Shown here: positions 19,990-28,407 of the stretch, one piece after another
Position numbering within the stretch: the stretch's first letter is position 1
Layout of the letters: every line of letters begins with the position of its first letter
Assembly (NCBI GenBank): GCA_034044135.1
Contig: CP139021.1
Coordinates: 382,501-446,500, forward strand
Direction: 5' to 3'
Source: Flammeovirgaceae bacterium SG7u.111
GTDB taxonomy: Bacteria > Bacteroidota > Bacteroidia > Cytophagales > Flammeovirgaceae
Length of the DNA: 64,000 nucleotides
The notes under the pieces: model-generated
Database searches by the model: none
Told to the model about the DNA's origin: nothing
The model's input: only the letters and a program-made list of their open reading frames with translations
Program-made: the position numbers and the translations under genes

Positions 19990-21201
19990 TTACTTGTCTA
20001 AAGTCTCTTTTACCCATTTCAATTCCCTCACAATGGAGTCCTTCAAGTCGAGCCGAATATCTTTTGGCAGTACTTCCCAAGTGTAAGTTTCCACTTCCAA
20101 GTGGTTGGTAACTTCTTCCAGTTTGATGTATTCCAACACTTTTTTAATGTCTTCTTGGGTGGAATAAAGCTTGGAATATTTTTCGAGGAAAACAGGGACA
20201 TGGAAATGCGTTCGCCACTCGGTTACCTCAGTATTGCCAATGTCGGCTAGGGCAGGGGGCAAATCATTATAATGAAGCAGAGTTTTGTCTTTGGTAAGAG
20301 CCACCACTTGGTGCAAATATGTAGACTCTACAAAAGGGCTGAATTCTTTTTCTATCTCTTTCCTATCGGCAGGGTTTTCGGGCAACTGGGCTTTGAGGGC
20401 TGCACTTATTTGGATTTTCCCAATCCCAATCCCCTCTTCTTTCATTTTAAGAAATACCTCTGAAGGTTCTTCGTAGCCTACGGCATAGTGGCAAACATCG
20501 TAGCAAAGCTGGATATGTTTTCGGATAGCTGCTTCGGCTTGGGCATCGCTTATTCCAAGTTCTTTTTCCAAATAGGGAATTCCTTTGGGCAAAAGCCAGT
20601 TGTTGAAATAATCAATTACTTCGGGCGTGTTTTCAATCAACCCATCTGGTTCGGGCTCAATATCGAGATGGAGTATTTTCCCTGTTTGTTGCTCAATTTT
20701 GTACAAGTGAGCCACTACTTTAAGAATATTCTTGTTCGATTCATCAAAAGCCTTTTGGGTTTCCGCATCTGTTTTGTGCCAATATTTATAAGAAAGTGGG
20801 GAAGTGGAAATTCCTCCGTCCATGCCGTCGGGGAGCAACTCGGCGAGGATGTCAAAAAGCTGTAAGGTATATCGAAGCCTTTCGGACGTAGTCCAATCAG
20901 GCTTGTGTACGTCATCCTTCACCACTTGATGGTGAAAACCTCCATAGGGGAAGCCATTCATGGTGAATACATACAGGTTTTCACTTATAAGCCAAGCTTT
21001 AAATTCATCCAACTGTTCTTGGTTTGCTAGCTTCTTTCCCGCCTCTCCCGAAAGCCTCAAGCCTATTCCCAAGGGAGCATCTAGTTCAAGGTCTTTTTTA
21101 ATGGAAGGCAAGTATTCTTTTAGACTTTTCTTTATATCTTGCCAGCTTTCGCCTGCGTGTATATTTGTACAATAGGTAAGGTGGTGTTTATGGTGAAGCA
21201 T
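19990..21201 (-). CDS. eboE: EboE-like TIM-barrel metabolite traffic protein
   Basis: A 403-residue protein of the xylose-isomerase-like TIM-barrel type. It begins with HLTYCTNIHAGESW, characteristic of EboE, and continues with VFTMNGFPYGGFHH (about 76-89), DGGISTSPLSYK, LDIEPEPDGL and LCYDVCHYAVG, which supply His, Glu and Asp side chains expected for a metal site. EboE belongs to the ebo cluster found in cyanobacteria, Bacteroidota and some algae plastids, implicated in export of metabolite precursors. Only eboE and eboF are present here; eboA-D are not in the window. It is the promoter-proximal gene; a possible -7 box (TATTTTTG on the minus strand, 21238-21245) lies 37 bp upstream. Confidence 0.85.
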   Translation of the reverse strand: MLHHKHHLTYCTNIHAGESWQDIKKSLKEYLPSIKKDLELDAPLGIGLRLSGEAGKKLANQEQLDEFKAWLISENLYVFTMNGFPYGGFHHQVVKDDVHKPDWTTSERLRYTLQLFDILAELLPDGMDGGISTSPLSYKYWHKTDAETQKAFDESNKNILKVVAHLYKIEQQTGKILHLDIEPEPDGLIENTPEVIDYFNNWLLPKGIPYLEKELGISDAQAEAAIRKHIQLCYDVCHYAVGYEEPSEVFLKMKEEGIGIGKIQISAALKAQLPENPADRKEIEKEFSPFVESTYLHQVVALTKDKTLLHYNDLPPALADIGNTEVTEWRTHFHVPVFLEKYSKLYSTQEDIKKVLEYIKLEEVTNHLEVETYTWEVLPKDIRLDLKDSIVRELKWVKETLDK

Positions 21202-21475
21202 TTGTGAAAAGTTTTGTCGGTTTTAAAATATGGGGCTCAAAAATATAATTTTCAGGCTCAAATTAGCATAATAGCAGCTTAATAAGAAGCTGAACTGGGA
21301 AAGGTTCTCGTTTACAGTATGCTAAAGAATGTATTATACAGCTTTGCCCAAGTAAGCAATTGTTTTGTCCATAAGCAGTGAATAGATGAAGATTTGCAGA
21401 AAAACAGTTTTTAGAACAAAATAGGGTAGATTTAAGCTGCTATCTAAAAAAAAACACTGATAAAGTGTATTCAGT

Positions 21476-21507
21476 TTTGCATAAGAAATATTATATCCAT
21501 ATTTTTG
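21476..21507 (+). promoter_or_regulatory. Bacteroidota-type promoter of the rplM operon
   Basis: TTTG (21476-21479), a 20-bp spacer, and TATTTTTG (21500-21507) match the -33 TTTG and -7 TAnnTTTG consensus of the Bacteroidota housekeeping sigma factor exactly. Transcription would start near 21514 and leave a leader of about 90 nt before the TTG start of rplM. The rest of the 402-bp gap (21202-21475) holds no convincing gene; a 64-codon frame on the other strand crosses this promoter and is rejected. Confidence 0.7.
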
Positions 21508-21513
21508 CAGTCC

Positions 21514-21603
21514 TTTTTGGAGGGACATGATAATTATTATGCCCTTTTTATAATAGTTTGGGTTGATACCCAGATGGTTTAATCTTTAAGATAAAGTCAA
21601 GCT
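21514..21603 (+). promoter_or_regulatory. 5' leader of rplM, possible autoregulatory RNA
   Basis: The predicted leader contains small hairpins: GTCC...GGAC (about 21510-21526), a near-palindrome CATGATAATTATTATG (from about 21526), and GGG TTGATA CCC (21560-21571). Ribosomal-protein leaders that bind L13 have been proposed in Bacteroidia; I cannot tell by eye whether this matches that motif. Confidence 0.3.
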
Positions 21604-22047
21604 TTGGATACATTAAGTTATAAGACCCAGTCGCTTAACAAGAGCAACGTAAGTAAAGAGTGGGTTGTCGTAGATGCAGAAGACATGGTATTGGGCAGGT
21701 TGTGCACCGAAATCGCCATGCTGATCAGAGGCAAGAGAAAGCCGGGTTACACTCCTCACACAGACTGTGGTGATAACGTGATTGTGATCAATTCTGACAA
21801 AGTAAAGTTAACAGGAGATAAGTGGAATAAGAAAGAGTATATCTCTCACACTGGTTATCCTGGTGGTCAACGCATGATTTTGGCGAAAGACCTTAAGGCT
21901 AAAAATTCAATATTTTTGATAGAAAAAGCGGTGAAAGGCATGCTTCCAGGCAATCGTTTGGGTAGGGCATTGTTCAAAAACCTATATGTTTATCAAGGTG
22001 CGGAGCACCCACATCAAGCTCAAAACCCTAAAGAAATACAATTATAA
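21604..22047 (+). CDS. rplM: 50S ribosomal protein L13
   Basis: A 147-residue protein with the L13 hallmarks [50 protein letters not shown] and [33 protein letters not shown]. It starts at TTG 21604: the N terminus DTLSYKTQS agrees with relatives and no ATG lies in frame upstream. An uncommon start codon in a highly expressed ribosomal gene may lower initiation or support feedback control. The stop overlaps the ATG of rpsI (TAATG), so the two are translationally coupled. Confidence 0.97.
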   Translation: MDTLSYKTQSLNKSNVSKEWVVVDAEDMVLGRLCTEIAMLIRGKRKPGYTPHTDCGDNVIVINSDKVKLTGDKWNKKEYISHTGYPGGQRMILAKDLKAKNSIFLIEKAVKGMLPGNRLGRALFKNLYVYQGAEHPHQAQNPKEIQL

Positions 22048-22433
22048 TGGCAGTCATTAACACAGTAGGCAGGAGAAAAACCTCTATTGCAAGAATCTAT
22101 ATGCAAGAGGGTTCAGGTAATATTACCGTAAACAAGAAGGATATCGAAACATATTTTCCTTCTGAGATTTTAAGGACAATCGTAAATCAACCGTTTGCTA
22201 CAAGTAACAACATTGGTAAATTCGATCTTAAGGTTAATGTAACAGGTGGTGGTACAACTGGACAAGCAGAAGCTATCAGACTGGGGATTGCCAGAGCATT
22301 AGTTGAATTTGATGCGGAAATTCGTCCTATGCTTAAGCCAGAAGGTTTCCTTACTAGGGATCCACGTATGGTTGAGCGTAAGAAGTACGGTAGAAGAAAA
22401 GCCCGTAGGAAATTCCAATTCAGTAAACGTTAA
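22047..22433 (+). CDS. rpsI: 30S ribosomal protein S9
   Basis: A 128-residue S9 with [20 protein letters not shown] at the start, the central [19 protein letters not shown], and the basic C-terminal tail [24 protein letters not shown] that reaches the P-site tRNA. Normal length. It overlaps rplM by one base and is followed by a 78-bp gap with a stable hairpin before rpsB. Confidence 0.98.
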   Translation: MAVINTVGRRKTSIARIYMQEGSGNITVNKKDIETYFPSEILRTIVNQPFATSNNIGKFDLKVNVTGGGTTGQAEAIRLGIARALVEFDAEIRPMLKPEGFLTRDPRMVERKKYGRRKARRKFQFSKR

Positions 22434-22455
22434 TATTTTCAGGTTGAAACCATTC

Positions 22456-22480
22456 ATGATCAGCCACATTGGCTGGTCAT
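22456..22480 (+). promoter_or_regulatory. Hairpin between rpsI and rpsB
   Basis: ATGATCAGCCA, loop CAT, TGGCTGGTCAT forms an 11-bp stem with one G-U pair. No run of T follows, so it is not a standard terminator. It sits 31 bp before the rpsB start and could be an S2-binding leader element, an mRNA processing site or a weak attenuator. Confidence 0.4.
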
Positions 22481-22511
22481 TTGGTATTTATATTAATCTA
22501 TCTATAATTCC

Positions 22512-23369
22512 ATGCAAAAATTAGAATACAAAGACCTTTTGGATGCGGGTGTGCATTTTGGCCACCTTACAAGGAAATGGAATCCCAAGATGGCTCCCTA
22601 TATATTTATGGAGCGAAATGGCATCCACATTATTGATTTGAACAAAACACTTGTTAGCCTTGACTCAGCTGCAAATGCGTTGAAAAACATCGTTAAGTCA
22701 GGTAGGAAAGTGATGTTTGTAGCTACAAAAAAGCAAGCAAAACAAGTTGTTGCTGCTGAAGCTGCTAGGTTGAAAATGCCTTTTGTAACTGAAAGATGGT
22801 TGGGCGGTATGCTTACCAACTTTGCTACAGTAAGGAAATCAATCAAGAAAATGTCGTCAATTGAGAAATTGATGAAAGATGAGGCTTTTAAAAACCTTGC
22901 TAAGAAGGAAAGGTTGATGAAGACTCGTGAAAAAGAGAAGCTTGAGCGTGTACTTGGAGGTATTGCCGATCAAAATAGGCTACCTGCTGCATTGTTCGTA
23001 GTTGATGTAAAAAGAGAGCATATTGCTATCAAAGAAGCTAATAAGCTTAACATCCCTGTATTTGCAATAGTTGATACAAACTCAGATCCTACATCTGTTG
23101 ATTTTTCAATCCCTGCAAATGACGATGCGTTTAAGTCTGTAGCTATCATCACCCAATATATTGGACAAGCTATAGAAGAAGGACTCATGGAAAGAAAGAA
23201 AGAGCGTGACGAGTCTAAACTTAAAGAGGCTGAGAACGAGAAAAGAGCAGTTGATGAAGCACCTGCTAAGGCAGCAGCGCCAGCAGCTCCTGAAGCTGTA
23301 GCGGAAAAAGCTCCTGAAGCACCAGCTGCACCAACAGAAGAGGCAAGCGATGCTCCTGAAAAAGAATAA
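22512..23369 (+). CDS. rpsB: 30S ribosomal protein S2
   Basis: A 285-residue S2. The start [24 protein letters not shown] and the block [37 protein letters not shown] are family signatures. The last 50 or so residues (from about 232) are a low-complexity Ala/Glu/Pro tail ([20 protein letters not shown]), an extension common in Bacteroidota S2 but absent from E. coli. It heads the rpsB-small ORF pair, with tsf just beyond a terminator-like hairpin. Confidence 0.98.
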   Translation: MQKLEYKDLLDAGVHFGHLTRKWNPKMAPYIFMERNGIHIIDLNKTLVSLDSAANALKNIVKSGRKVMFVATKKQAKQVVAAEAARLKMPFVTERWLGGMLTNFATVRKSIKKMSSIEKLMKDEAFKNLAKKERLMKTREKEKLERVLGGIADQNRLPAALFVVDVKREHIAIKEANKLNIPVFAIVDTNSDPTSVDFSIPANDDAFKSVAIITQYIGQAIEEGLMERKKERDESKLKEAENEKRAVDEAPAKAAAPAAPEAVAEKAPEAPAAPTEEASDAPEKE

Positions 23370-23404
23370 GGAATTCGCTAGTTTGTTTCTTTAGTTTTAT
23401 CAAA

Positions 23405-23430
23405 AGCAGTTCAGGGTTATTTGAGCTGCT
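23405..23430 (+). promoter_or_regulatory. Hairpin after rpsB
   Basis: AGCAGTTCA and TGAGCTGCT form a 9-bp stem (one G-U pair) around GGGTTATT in the gap between rpsB and the 58-residue ORF. A second small hairpin, TTTACCG AGAG CGGTAAA (23452-23469), ends 14 bp before that ORF. Neither has a T run, so they probably act in mRNA stability or translation. Confidence 0.35.
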
Positions 23431-23483
23431 CATATTTAGATCAAAGCTTAATTTACCGAGAGCGGTAAAAAATATATATAACA

Positions 23484-23660
23484 ATGACAAAGCTAGAAAT
23501 TGAAAACAAATTAAAAGAACTAAAGGCTCAGCAGTCTGATGTTTTCAAAAAGAAAAAAGCCGATAGGGATGCAGATGCCTTGGCAGCAATTAGGAAAGAG
23601 CTCAATGAGCTAAAAGCACAAGCTAAAGAACTTAGCAAAGTAAAGAAGGTTGTAGCTTAA
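23484..23660 (+). CDS. Small coiled-coil protein between rpsB and tsf
   Basis: A 58-residue, strongly charged protein (MTKLEIENKLKELKAQQSD...), almost entirely alpha-helical and coiled-coil by its heptad pattern of Leu, Ile and Ala, with a central lysine cluster (FKKKKADRD). Reasons to think it real: an ATG 114 bp after rpsB, codon use like its neighbours, a clean stop, and a strong terminator 38 bp after the stop. It has no signal peptide or recognised domain. Its place in the S2/EF-Ts block suggests a ribosome- or translation-linked role, but I cannot assign one. Confidence 0.65.
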   Translation: MTKLEIENKLKELKAQQSDVFKKKKADRDADALAAIRKELNELKAQAKELSKVKKVVA

Positions 23661-23698
23661 TAATTTTCTTAGTTAGATGTTTAAGCATCGTGTTCAGA

Positions 23699-23748
23699 AA
23701 TGGTAATACAAGGCAACTTTTCGAAGGGTCTTCTATTACCATTTTTTT
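23699..23748 (+). terminator. Terminator or attenuator between the small ORF and tsf
   Basis: AATGGTAATA (23699-23708) and TATTACCATT (23734-23743) form a perfect 10-bp stem around a 25-nt loop, directly followed by a T tract. It would end the rpsB transcript, or attenuate read-through into tsf 59 bp further on. Confidence 0.75.
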
Positions 23749-23806
23749 CTACTTACTCTTTTATACTGAGTTTTATAATTAATTATAAATAATAACTTTA
23801 TTAGAA

Positions 23807-24637
23807 ATGGCCATAACAGCAAAGCAAGTTAATGAACTGAGACAAATCACAGGTGCAGGCATGATGGATTGCAAAAAAGCACTTGTAGAAGCCGATGGTG
23901 ACCTAGAAGCAGCTATCGATATTCTTAGAAAAAAAGGTCAGAAAATTGCCGCTAAGCGTGCAGACAGAGAAGCAACTGAAGGTATCGCTCTCGCTTACAC
24001 TAGCGAAGATGGTAGCGAAGGATTGGCTTTTGCCCTTAACTGTGAGACTGAGCCTGTATCTAACATCGATGACTTCAGGAATCTTGGTAACAGCATTTTG
24101 GAATTGGCAACTACTAATAAGCCTGCTGACTTGCAAGCATTGCTTTCTTTACCATTAGGAGGAAAGACAGTAAACGAAGTAATCACTGATCTTACAGGTA
24201 AAGTTGGTGAGAAAATAGAAGTTTCTAAATATGCTTATATGAAAGGTGAGCGTGTGGTTTCATACCTACACGGAAAGAGCATTGCTGTGCTTGTAAACCT
24301 TGAAAACACTGGTGGAGCTGACGTAGAAGAAGCTGGTAAAGATGTTGCTATGCAAATTGCAGCTATGAAACCTGTAGCAGTTGACCAGAGCGGTGTAGAT
24401 ACTTCTCTTATTGAAAAAGAAAAAGAAATAGGATTGGACAAGGCTCGCCAAGAAGGCAAACCTGAGCATATTCTTGAGAAAATTGCTGAAGGATTTGTTC
24501 GCAAATTTCTCCAAGAAAACACATTGCTTAGCCAAGCTTTTGTTAAAGACAACAAGCAGTCAGTTAAGCAATACTTGAACAGTGTTCAAAGTGGTATGAC
24601 AGTTAAAGAATTCGCTCGTATTTCTACTGGCAGATAA
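23807..24637 (+). CDS. tsf: Translation elongation factor Ts
   Basis: A 276-residue EF-Ts, the exchange factor that reloads EF-Tu with GTP. The N-terminal UBA-like domain has the signature VNELRQITGAGMMDCKKAL, then DLEAAIDILRKKG. The core contains GLAFALNCETEPVSNIDDF and VDQSGVDTSLIEKEKEI. Length and layout are normal. It follows rpsB, as in most bacteria, and ends in a clear terminator. Confidence 0.98.
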   Translation: MAITAKQVNELRQITGAGMMDCKKALVEADGDLEAAIDILRKKGQKIAAKRADREATEGIALAYTSEDGSEGLAFALNCETEPVSNIDDFRNLGNSILELATTNKPADLQALLSLPLGGKTVNEVITDLTGKVGEKIEVSKYAYMKGERVVSYLHGKSIAVLVNLENTGGADVEEAGKDVAMQIAAMKPVAVDQSGVDTSLIEKEKEIGLDKARQEGKPEHILEKIAEGFVRKFLQENTLLSQAFVKDNKQSVKQYLNSVQSGMTVKEFARISTGR

Positions 24638-24680
24638 TTCTTTAGGTTTCTTTGAAAGCCTATAAATATTGTATGATGAG

Positions 24681-24708
24681 CAGCCTCTATATTGAGGCTG
24701 TTTTTTTT
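24681..24708 (+). terminator. Rho-independent terminator of tsf
   Basis: CAGCCTC, loop TATATT, GAGGCTG, followed by eight T, 43 bp after the tsf stop. Confidence 0.92.
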
Positions 24709-24759
24709 ACCCCATTCTTTCCTTAGTTTTATTTTTTCTGATGGTATAATCATAGAATA

Positions 24760-25200
24760 ATGAAAATAGACGCAAAACATATAACTGAAAAACAAGAGGT
24801 AGAAGCAGCCCTAAAGATTCGTTTTGAGGTATTTGTAGATGAGCAGGGCGTGCCAGCTGAAGATGAAAAAGATGAGTTTGAAGTAGAAGCGAGGCATTTT
24901 TTGGCTTTGGTAGAAGGAAAACCTGCAGGAACCGCTAGGTGGCGGTTTACCGATAAAGGGGTGAAATTAGAGCGATTTGCAGTTTTAAAGCCATACAGAG
25001 GGAGTGGAGTAGGAGCTTCGTTAGTTGAAGAGGTTCTCAAGGATGTAGCTCAACACAAGCGTATGTGTGACAAAATTACCTACTTAAATAGTCAGGTAAA
25101 AGCTGTTCCTTTTTATGCCAAATTTGGGTTCAAACAGACAGGAGAGCCATTTGACGAATGTGGTATTCAGCATTATACTATGCTATTAGATTTAGCCTAG
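24760..25200 (+). CDS. GNAT-family N-acetyltransferase (ElaA/YjcF-like)
   Basis: A 146-residue acetyltransferase. The N-terminal IRFEVFVDEQGVPAEDEKDEFE is typical of the ElaA/YjcF group, and the acetyl-CoA loop is LERFAVLKPYRGSGVGASLVEEV (V-x-x-x-x-R-G-x-G-x-G/A form, near residues 67-89). The C-terminal strand contains VPFYAKFGFKQTGEPFDECGI. The acceptor substrate is unknown. It overlaps the 3' end of the convergent SLC13 gene by 9 bp. Confidence 0.9.
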   Translation: MKIDAKHITEKQEVEAALKIRFEVFVDEQGVPAEDEKDEFEVEARHFLALVEGKPAGTARWRFTDKGVKLERFAVLKPYRGSGVGASLVEEVLKDVAQHKRMCDKITYLNSQVKAVPFYAKFGFKQTGEPFDECGIQHYTMLLDLA

Positions 25201-26661
25201 CATATCAAACTGAATAATAATCATGGTGAGGGAAGTGATTCCATAGATCAGAAGTAGTGGAAATCCAGCCTTTGAATAATCTTTTGGGACATAACGACCA
25301 GGTGCATAAACCATCCAGTTGGTTTGGTAACCAATAGGTGAAATAAATGCAGCTGATGCGGCAAAGGCAATTGCAAGGTAAAATGGCGTTCCATCTAGCC
25401 CAAGTTGTTGTGTAATAGCATATGCTACAGGAAAGGTGATCGATAGGGCTGCAACGTTGGTAATGAAGGAGGTGAGCAAGGCTGTGGTAATGAATAGGCT
25501 AATTAACAACCCTATATTGCCAAGAGGTGCAACCGACTTAATAAATAAGCTAGAAATGAGTTCGGCAGTTCCAGTAGTTATCAGCGCATTTCCCAATGTA
25601 ATTGCCGATACCAAAAGAATTACAAGTTCTATATCCAAGGTTTTGGAGATATCTCTGATGGTAAATAAGTTGAAAATAAAGATTAACCCCATCATGAAAA
25701 TGAGGGCAGTAAATAAAGAAATAGCACCTGCTATTGCATAGCCAGTGGCTAATAAAATGCCTATTATTAGCAATGAAAACTTCCATTTTTTAGGATAAAT
25801 TTCCCTGCGAAGCATTCCTCTCACAAGTTTTTCTCTCCTTTCTAAATGGGGGTATTCAAAAAATTGGTCGTCTATAGAAAGTAAAAGAAGATCTCCTTCA
25901 ACCATAGAGTCTTCATCAAGTTTATTCTTTTTCCTGATTTTTGTCTCCTTGACTTTTACATTGGACGTTTCATTTTTAATTATAGCATCATTCTCTTGTA
26001 TTTCCTCATCAATACTTGTAGCAGATTGTTTTTCGTGCTTTTTTGTAGGTACCCTTGCAGGGAGTAAGTTGTAGCCAAAAGTACAGAGATATAGCAGCCC
26101 TGTTATCAAAACAGCTATTCCTATATGGAAGAAATCGGAGAATACTAGATTGGTGATTCCATTTTTTGATAGAAAACCATTGAGAACAAGGTTGGTAGAA
26201 GTGCCAAATGCGGTCAGCATCCCTCCCAAAATAGTAGCATATGAAAGTGGGATTAGCAATTTGGAAGGAGAGACATTGTTTTTCTTCCCCCAGCGGTAAA
26301 CGTATGGAGTCATCATAGACACGACAGGTGTGTTATTCATGCAAGAGGAAAGGAGAGCGACATATCCTGTCATTCGCCATAAAAAGCCTCTTCCAGTTGC
26401 CGCCTTTCTAAACATCCTATCAAAAATATATTCTAGCCCAAGGTTTTTTCTGACCGCCGCAGTCACTAAAATGAGCATGATGATAGTGGCAATATGCTGG
26501 TTAGAGCAGCTGACTAAAAATTCGGTAGGAGTAATGGTGCCAAATAGGAGTAAGAGAGCTATTCCAACAAAAAAAGTAATTGCTGGCTTTAGCAACTCAA
26601 AAAAAAGGGAGCATATGATAAAAGCTAGTACCAGTAGTACTATTGCTTGGTGAAAATCCAT
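25192..26661 (-). CDS. SLC13/DASS-family permease
   Basis: A 489-residue transporter with about 11 membrane segments. The two hairpin motifs of the family are seen: SSCMNNTPVVSMMTP (first SNT-like motif, near 105-119) and SFITNVAALSITFPVA in the second half; GTSTNLVLNG follows the first. Residues about 205-280 form a charged cytosolic loop (KKHEKQSATSIDEEIQEN...), shorter than the double TrkA-C (RCK-C) insert found in many relatives and without that fold visible. The family imports dicarboxylates, sulfate or related anions with Na+. The substrate cannot be predicted. 323 bp upstream (26662-26984) are empty apart from promoters. Confidence 0.9.
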   Translation of the reverse strand: MDFHQAIVLLVLAFIICSLFFELLKPAITFFVGIALLLLFGTITPTEFLVSCSNQHIATIIMLILVTAAVRKNLGLEYIFDRMFRKAATGRGFLWRMTGYVALLSSCMNNTPVVSMMTPYVYRWGKKNNVSPSKLLIPLSYATILGGMLTAFGTSTNLVLNGFLSKNGITNLVFSDFFHIGIAVLITGLLYLCTFGYNLLPARVPTKKHEKQSATSIDEEIQENDAIIKNETSNVKVKETKIRKKNKLDEDSMVEGDLLLLSIDDQFFEYPHLERREKLVRGMLRREIYPKKWKFSLLIIGILLATGYAIAGAISLFTALIFMMGLIFIFNLFTIRDISKTLDIELVILLVSAITLGNALITTGTAELISSLFIKSVAPLGNIGLLISLFITTALLTSFITNVAALSITFPVAYAITQQLGLDGTPFYLAIAFAASAAFISPIGYQTNWMVYAPGRYVPKDYSKAGFPLLLIYGITSLTMIIIQFDMLG

Positions 26662-26984
26662 GGTGAAAAGAAGCCAGTTTTTAGCCTAAAAAATGAGAAG
26701 TTTCTTGGCAAAGTAATTAAAAACAAAAAATGGTTTTGAAAAGAAACTCCTAATGTTGAATTAAATCTAAAAAAATTAACAGTAAGTTCAATGAAAAAGC
26801 TTATTAATTAAAAATCAATATTTTATGCTGGTTGTTATAAAAGTTTTTGCTTAAAAGCTACGCCAAACAACAAGTTAGAGGTAATTCTTTTTGCCTTTTT
26901 ATGCTCGGCTTGGTATCACTTTTTTAAATTTGTAAACTGTTCATCAGGAAATAAATTCAGCATCTTTTAAATCGTGAATATTAT

Positions 26985-28334
26985 ATGTCTTTAGAGCCTA
27001 CCAAAGAGTTTTTAGAGGAAATAAAGCGGGCACTGGCAGATAAAGATGACGAATTTATCATACAGAACCTTTCCCCCATGCACGAGGCCGATATTTCGGT
27101 CTTGCTAGATCAACTTGATTCAGAAGAGAGTAAACACATTTTGGAGCTTCTCGATAAAGAGGTGGGGGCTGATATTATCAGTAATCTTGAAGAAGATACG
27201 AGGGAAGAGTTCTTGAAGATTTTTACTCCAAAAGAACTAGCTTCTTATATCGAGCATACTGATTCGGATGATGCTGCCGATATATTGAACGAGCAGCCGG
27301 CAAAAGTAAAAGAAGAGGTGCTTGCGCAAATGATAAATCAAGAAAAGGTAGCGCACGTACTTGAATTGCTAAAATATGATGAAGATTGTGCTGGTGGTTT
27401 GATGGCAAAAGAGCTTATCAAGGCCAATATTAACTGGACAATTAAGCAATGTATAGAGGAAATAAGAAGGCAAACCCAACAAGTTGAGAAAATTCTGACA
27501 GTTTATGTAGTAGATAATGAAGGGCGCCTTTTGGGAAGGGTTTCCCTCAAAAAAATAATCCTTTCCAACGACGATACGAAGGTCAAAGATATTTTCGTGT
27601 CCGACCTTCATAGCGTCCAGACTTTTCAGTCTGCGGAGGAAGTTGCCGATATTATGCAGAAATATGATTTGGAAGCAGTGCCTGTTGTAAGTCTACAAGG
27701 GAAGCTGGTAGGTAGGATTACCATTGATGATATTGTGGATGTGATTACCGAACAAGCCGAGATCAATCAGCAGATTATGTCTGGTCTGTCGGAAGATGTA
27801 GAGGAAGATGATAATATTTGGATGCTTTCTAGAGCAAGGCTGCCTTGGCTTTTGATTGGGATGATGGGAGGTTTGCTAGCGGCACAAATAATGGGCTTTT
27901 TTGAGGGCGATTTGGCTAATATTCCCGCAATGGCTCTTTTTGTCCCACTTATCACGGCAACAGGTGGGAACGTAGGTATCCAGTCTTCCACCATTATTGT
28001 ACAAACTTTAGCGAATAGTTCGGCTATGCTCAATAGCAGCATGAGCCAGAGGCTTTTCAAAGTGTTTTTGGTTGCCATTATCAATGGTCTTGTGATTGCC
28101 GCCGTGGTTTTTTGCTTTAATTTATTTTTCTCGGAGTTATCCTTGGCAATAGTGGTGTCCATTGCTCTGTTTTCTGTGGTGCTTTTAGCCTCTTTTATGG
28201 GGACTATTACCCCCTTGGTGCTCAGCAGGTTTGGGGTTAATCCTGCAGTAGCTTCTGGTCCATTCATCACTACGGCAAATGACCTTTTGGGCTTGGCAGT
28301 TTATTTTATGGTTGCAAGAAGTATTCTTGGATAA
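26985..28334 (+). CDS. mgtE: Magnesium transporter MgtE
   Basis: A 449-residue protein with the complete MgtE architecture: an N-terminal superhelical domain (about 10-130, including SDDAADILNEQP), two CBS domains (about 135-255), a connecting helix, and five transmembrane helices (about 280-449) with the pore-forming PLITATGGNVGIQSSTIIV. Acidic residues in the N and CBS domains sense cytosolic Mg2+ and close the channel. Length is typical. A TAAATTTG that fits a -7 box is present at 26925-26932. A strong hairpin follows the stop. Confidence 0.96.
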   Translation: MSLEPTKEFLEEIKRALADKDDEFIIQNLSPMHEADISVLLDQLDSEESKHILELLDKEVGADIISNLEEDTREEFLKIFTPKELASYIEHTDSDDAADILNEQPAKVKEEVLAQMINQEKVAHVLELLKYDEDCAGGLMAKELIKANINWTIKQCIEEIRRQTQQVEKILTVYVVDNEGRLLGRVSLKKIILSNDDTKVKDIFVSDLHSVQTFQSAEEVADIMQKYDLEAVPVVSLQGKLVGRITIDDIVDVITEQAEINQQIMSGLSEDVEEDDNIWMLSRARLPWLLIGMMGGLLAAQIMGFFEGDLANIPAMALFVPLITATGGNVGIQSSTIIVQTLANSSAMLNSSMSQRLFKVFLVAIINGLVIAAVVFCFNLFFSELSLAIVVSIALFSVVLLASFMGTITPLVLSRFGVNPAVASGPFITTANDLLGLAVYFMVARSILG

Positions 28335-28346
28335 TCATATAAATCC

Positions 28347-28383
28347 AAAAAGCCTCCTTTGCATCAAGCAAAGGAGGCTTTTT
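28347..28383. terminator. Bidirectional terminator between mgtE and lgt
   Basis: AAAAAGCCTCCTTTGC, loop ATCAA, GCAAAGGAGGCTTTTT: a perfect 16-bp stem with A and T tracts on the two sides, so it can serve both the plus-strand mgtE and the minus-strand lgt. Confidence 0.92.
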
Positions 28384-28407
28384 AGCACCAATCGTAAAAA
28401 TTATGTT

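Noticed and set aside
21334-21528. Minus-strand frame of 64 codons
   Set aside because: It runs across the rplM promoter and has no start signal or family.
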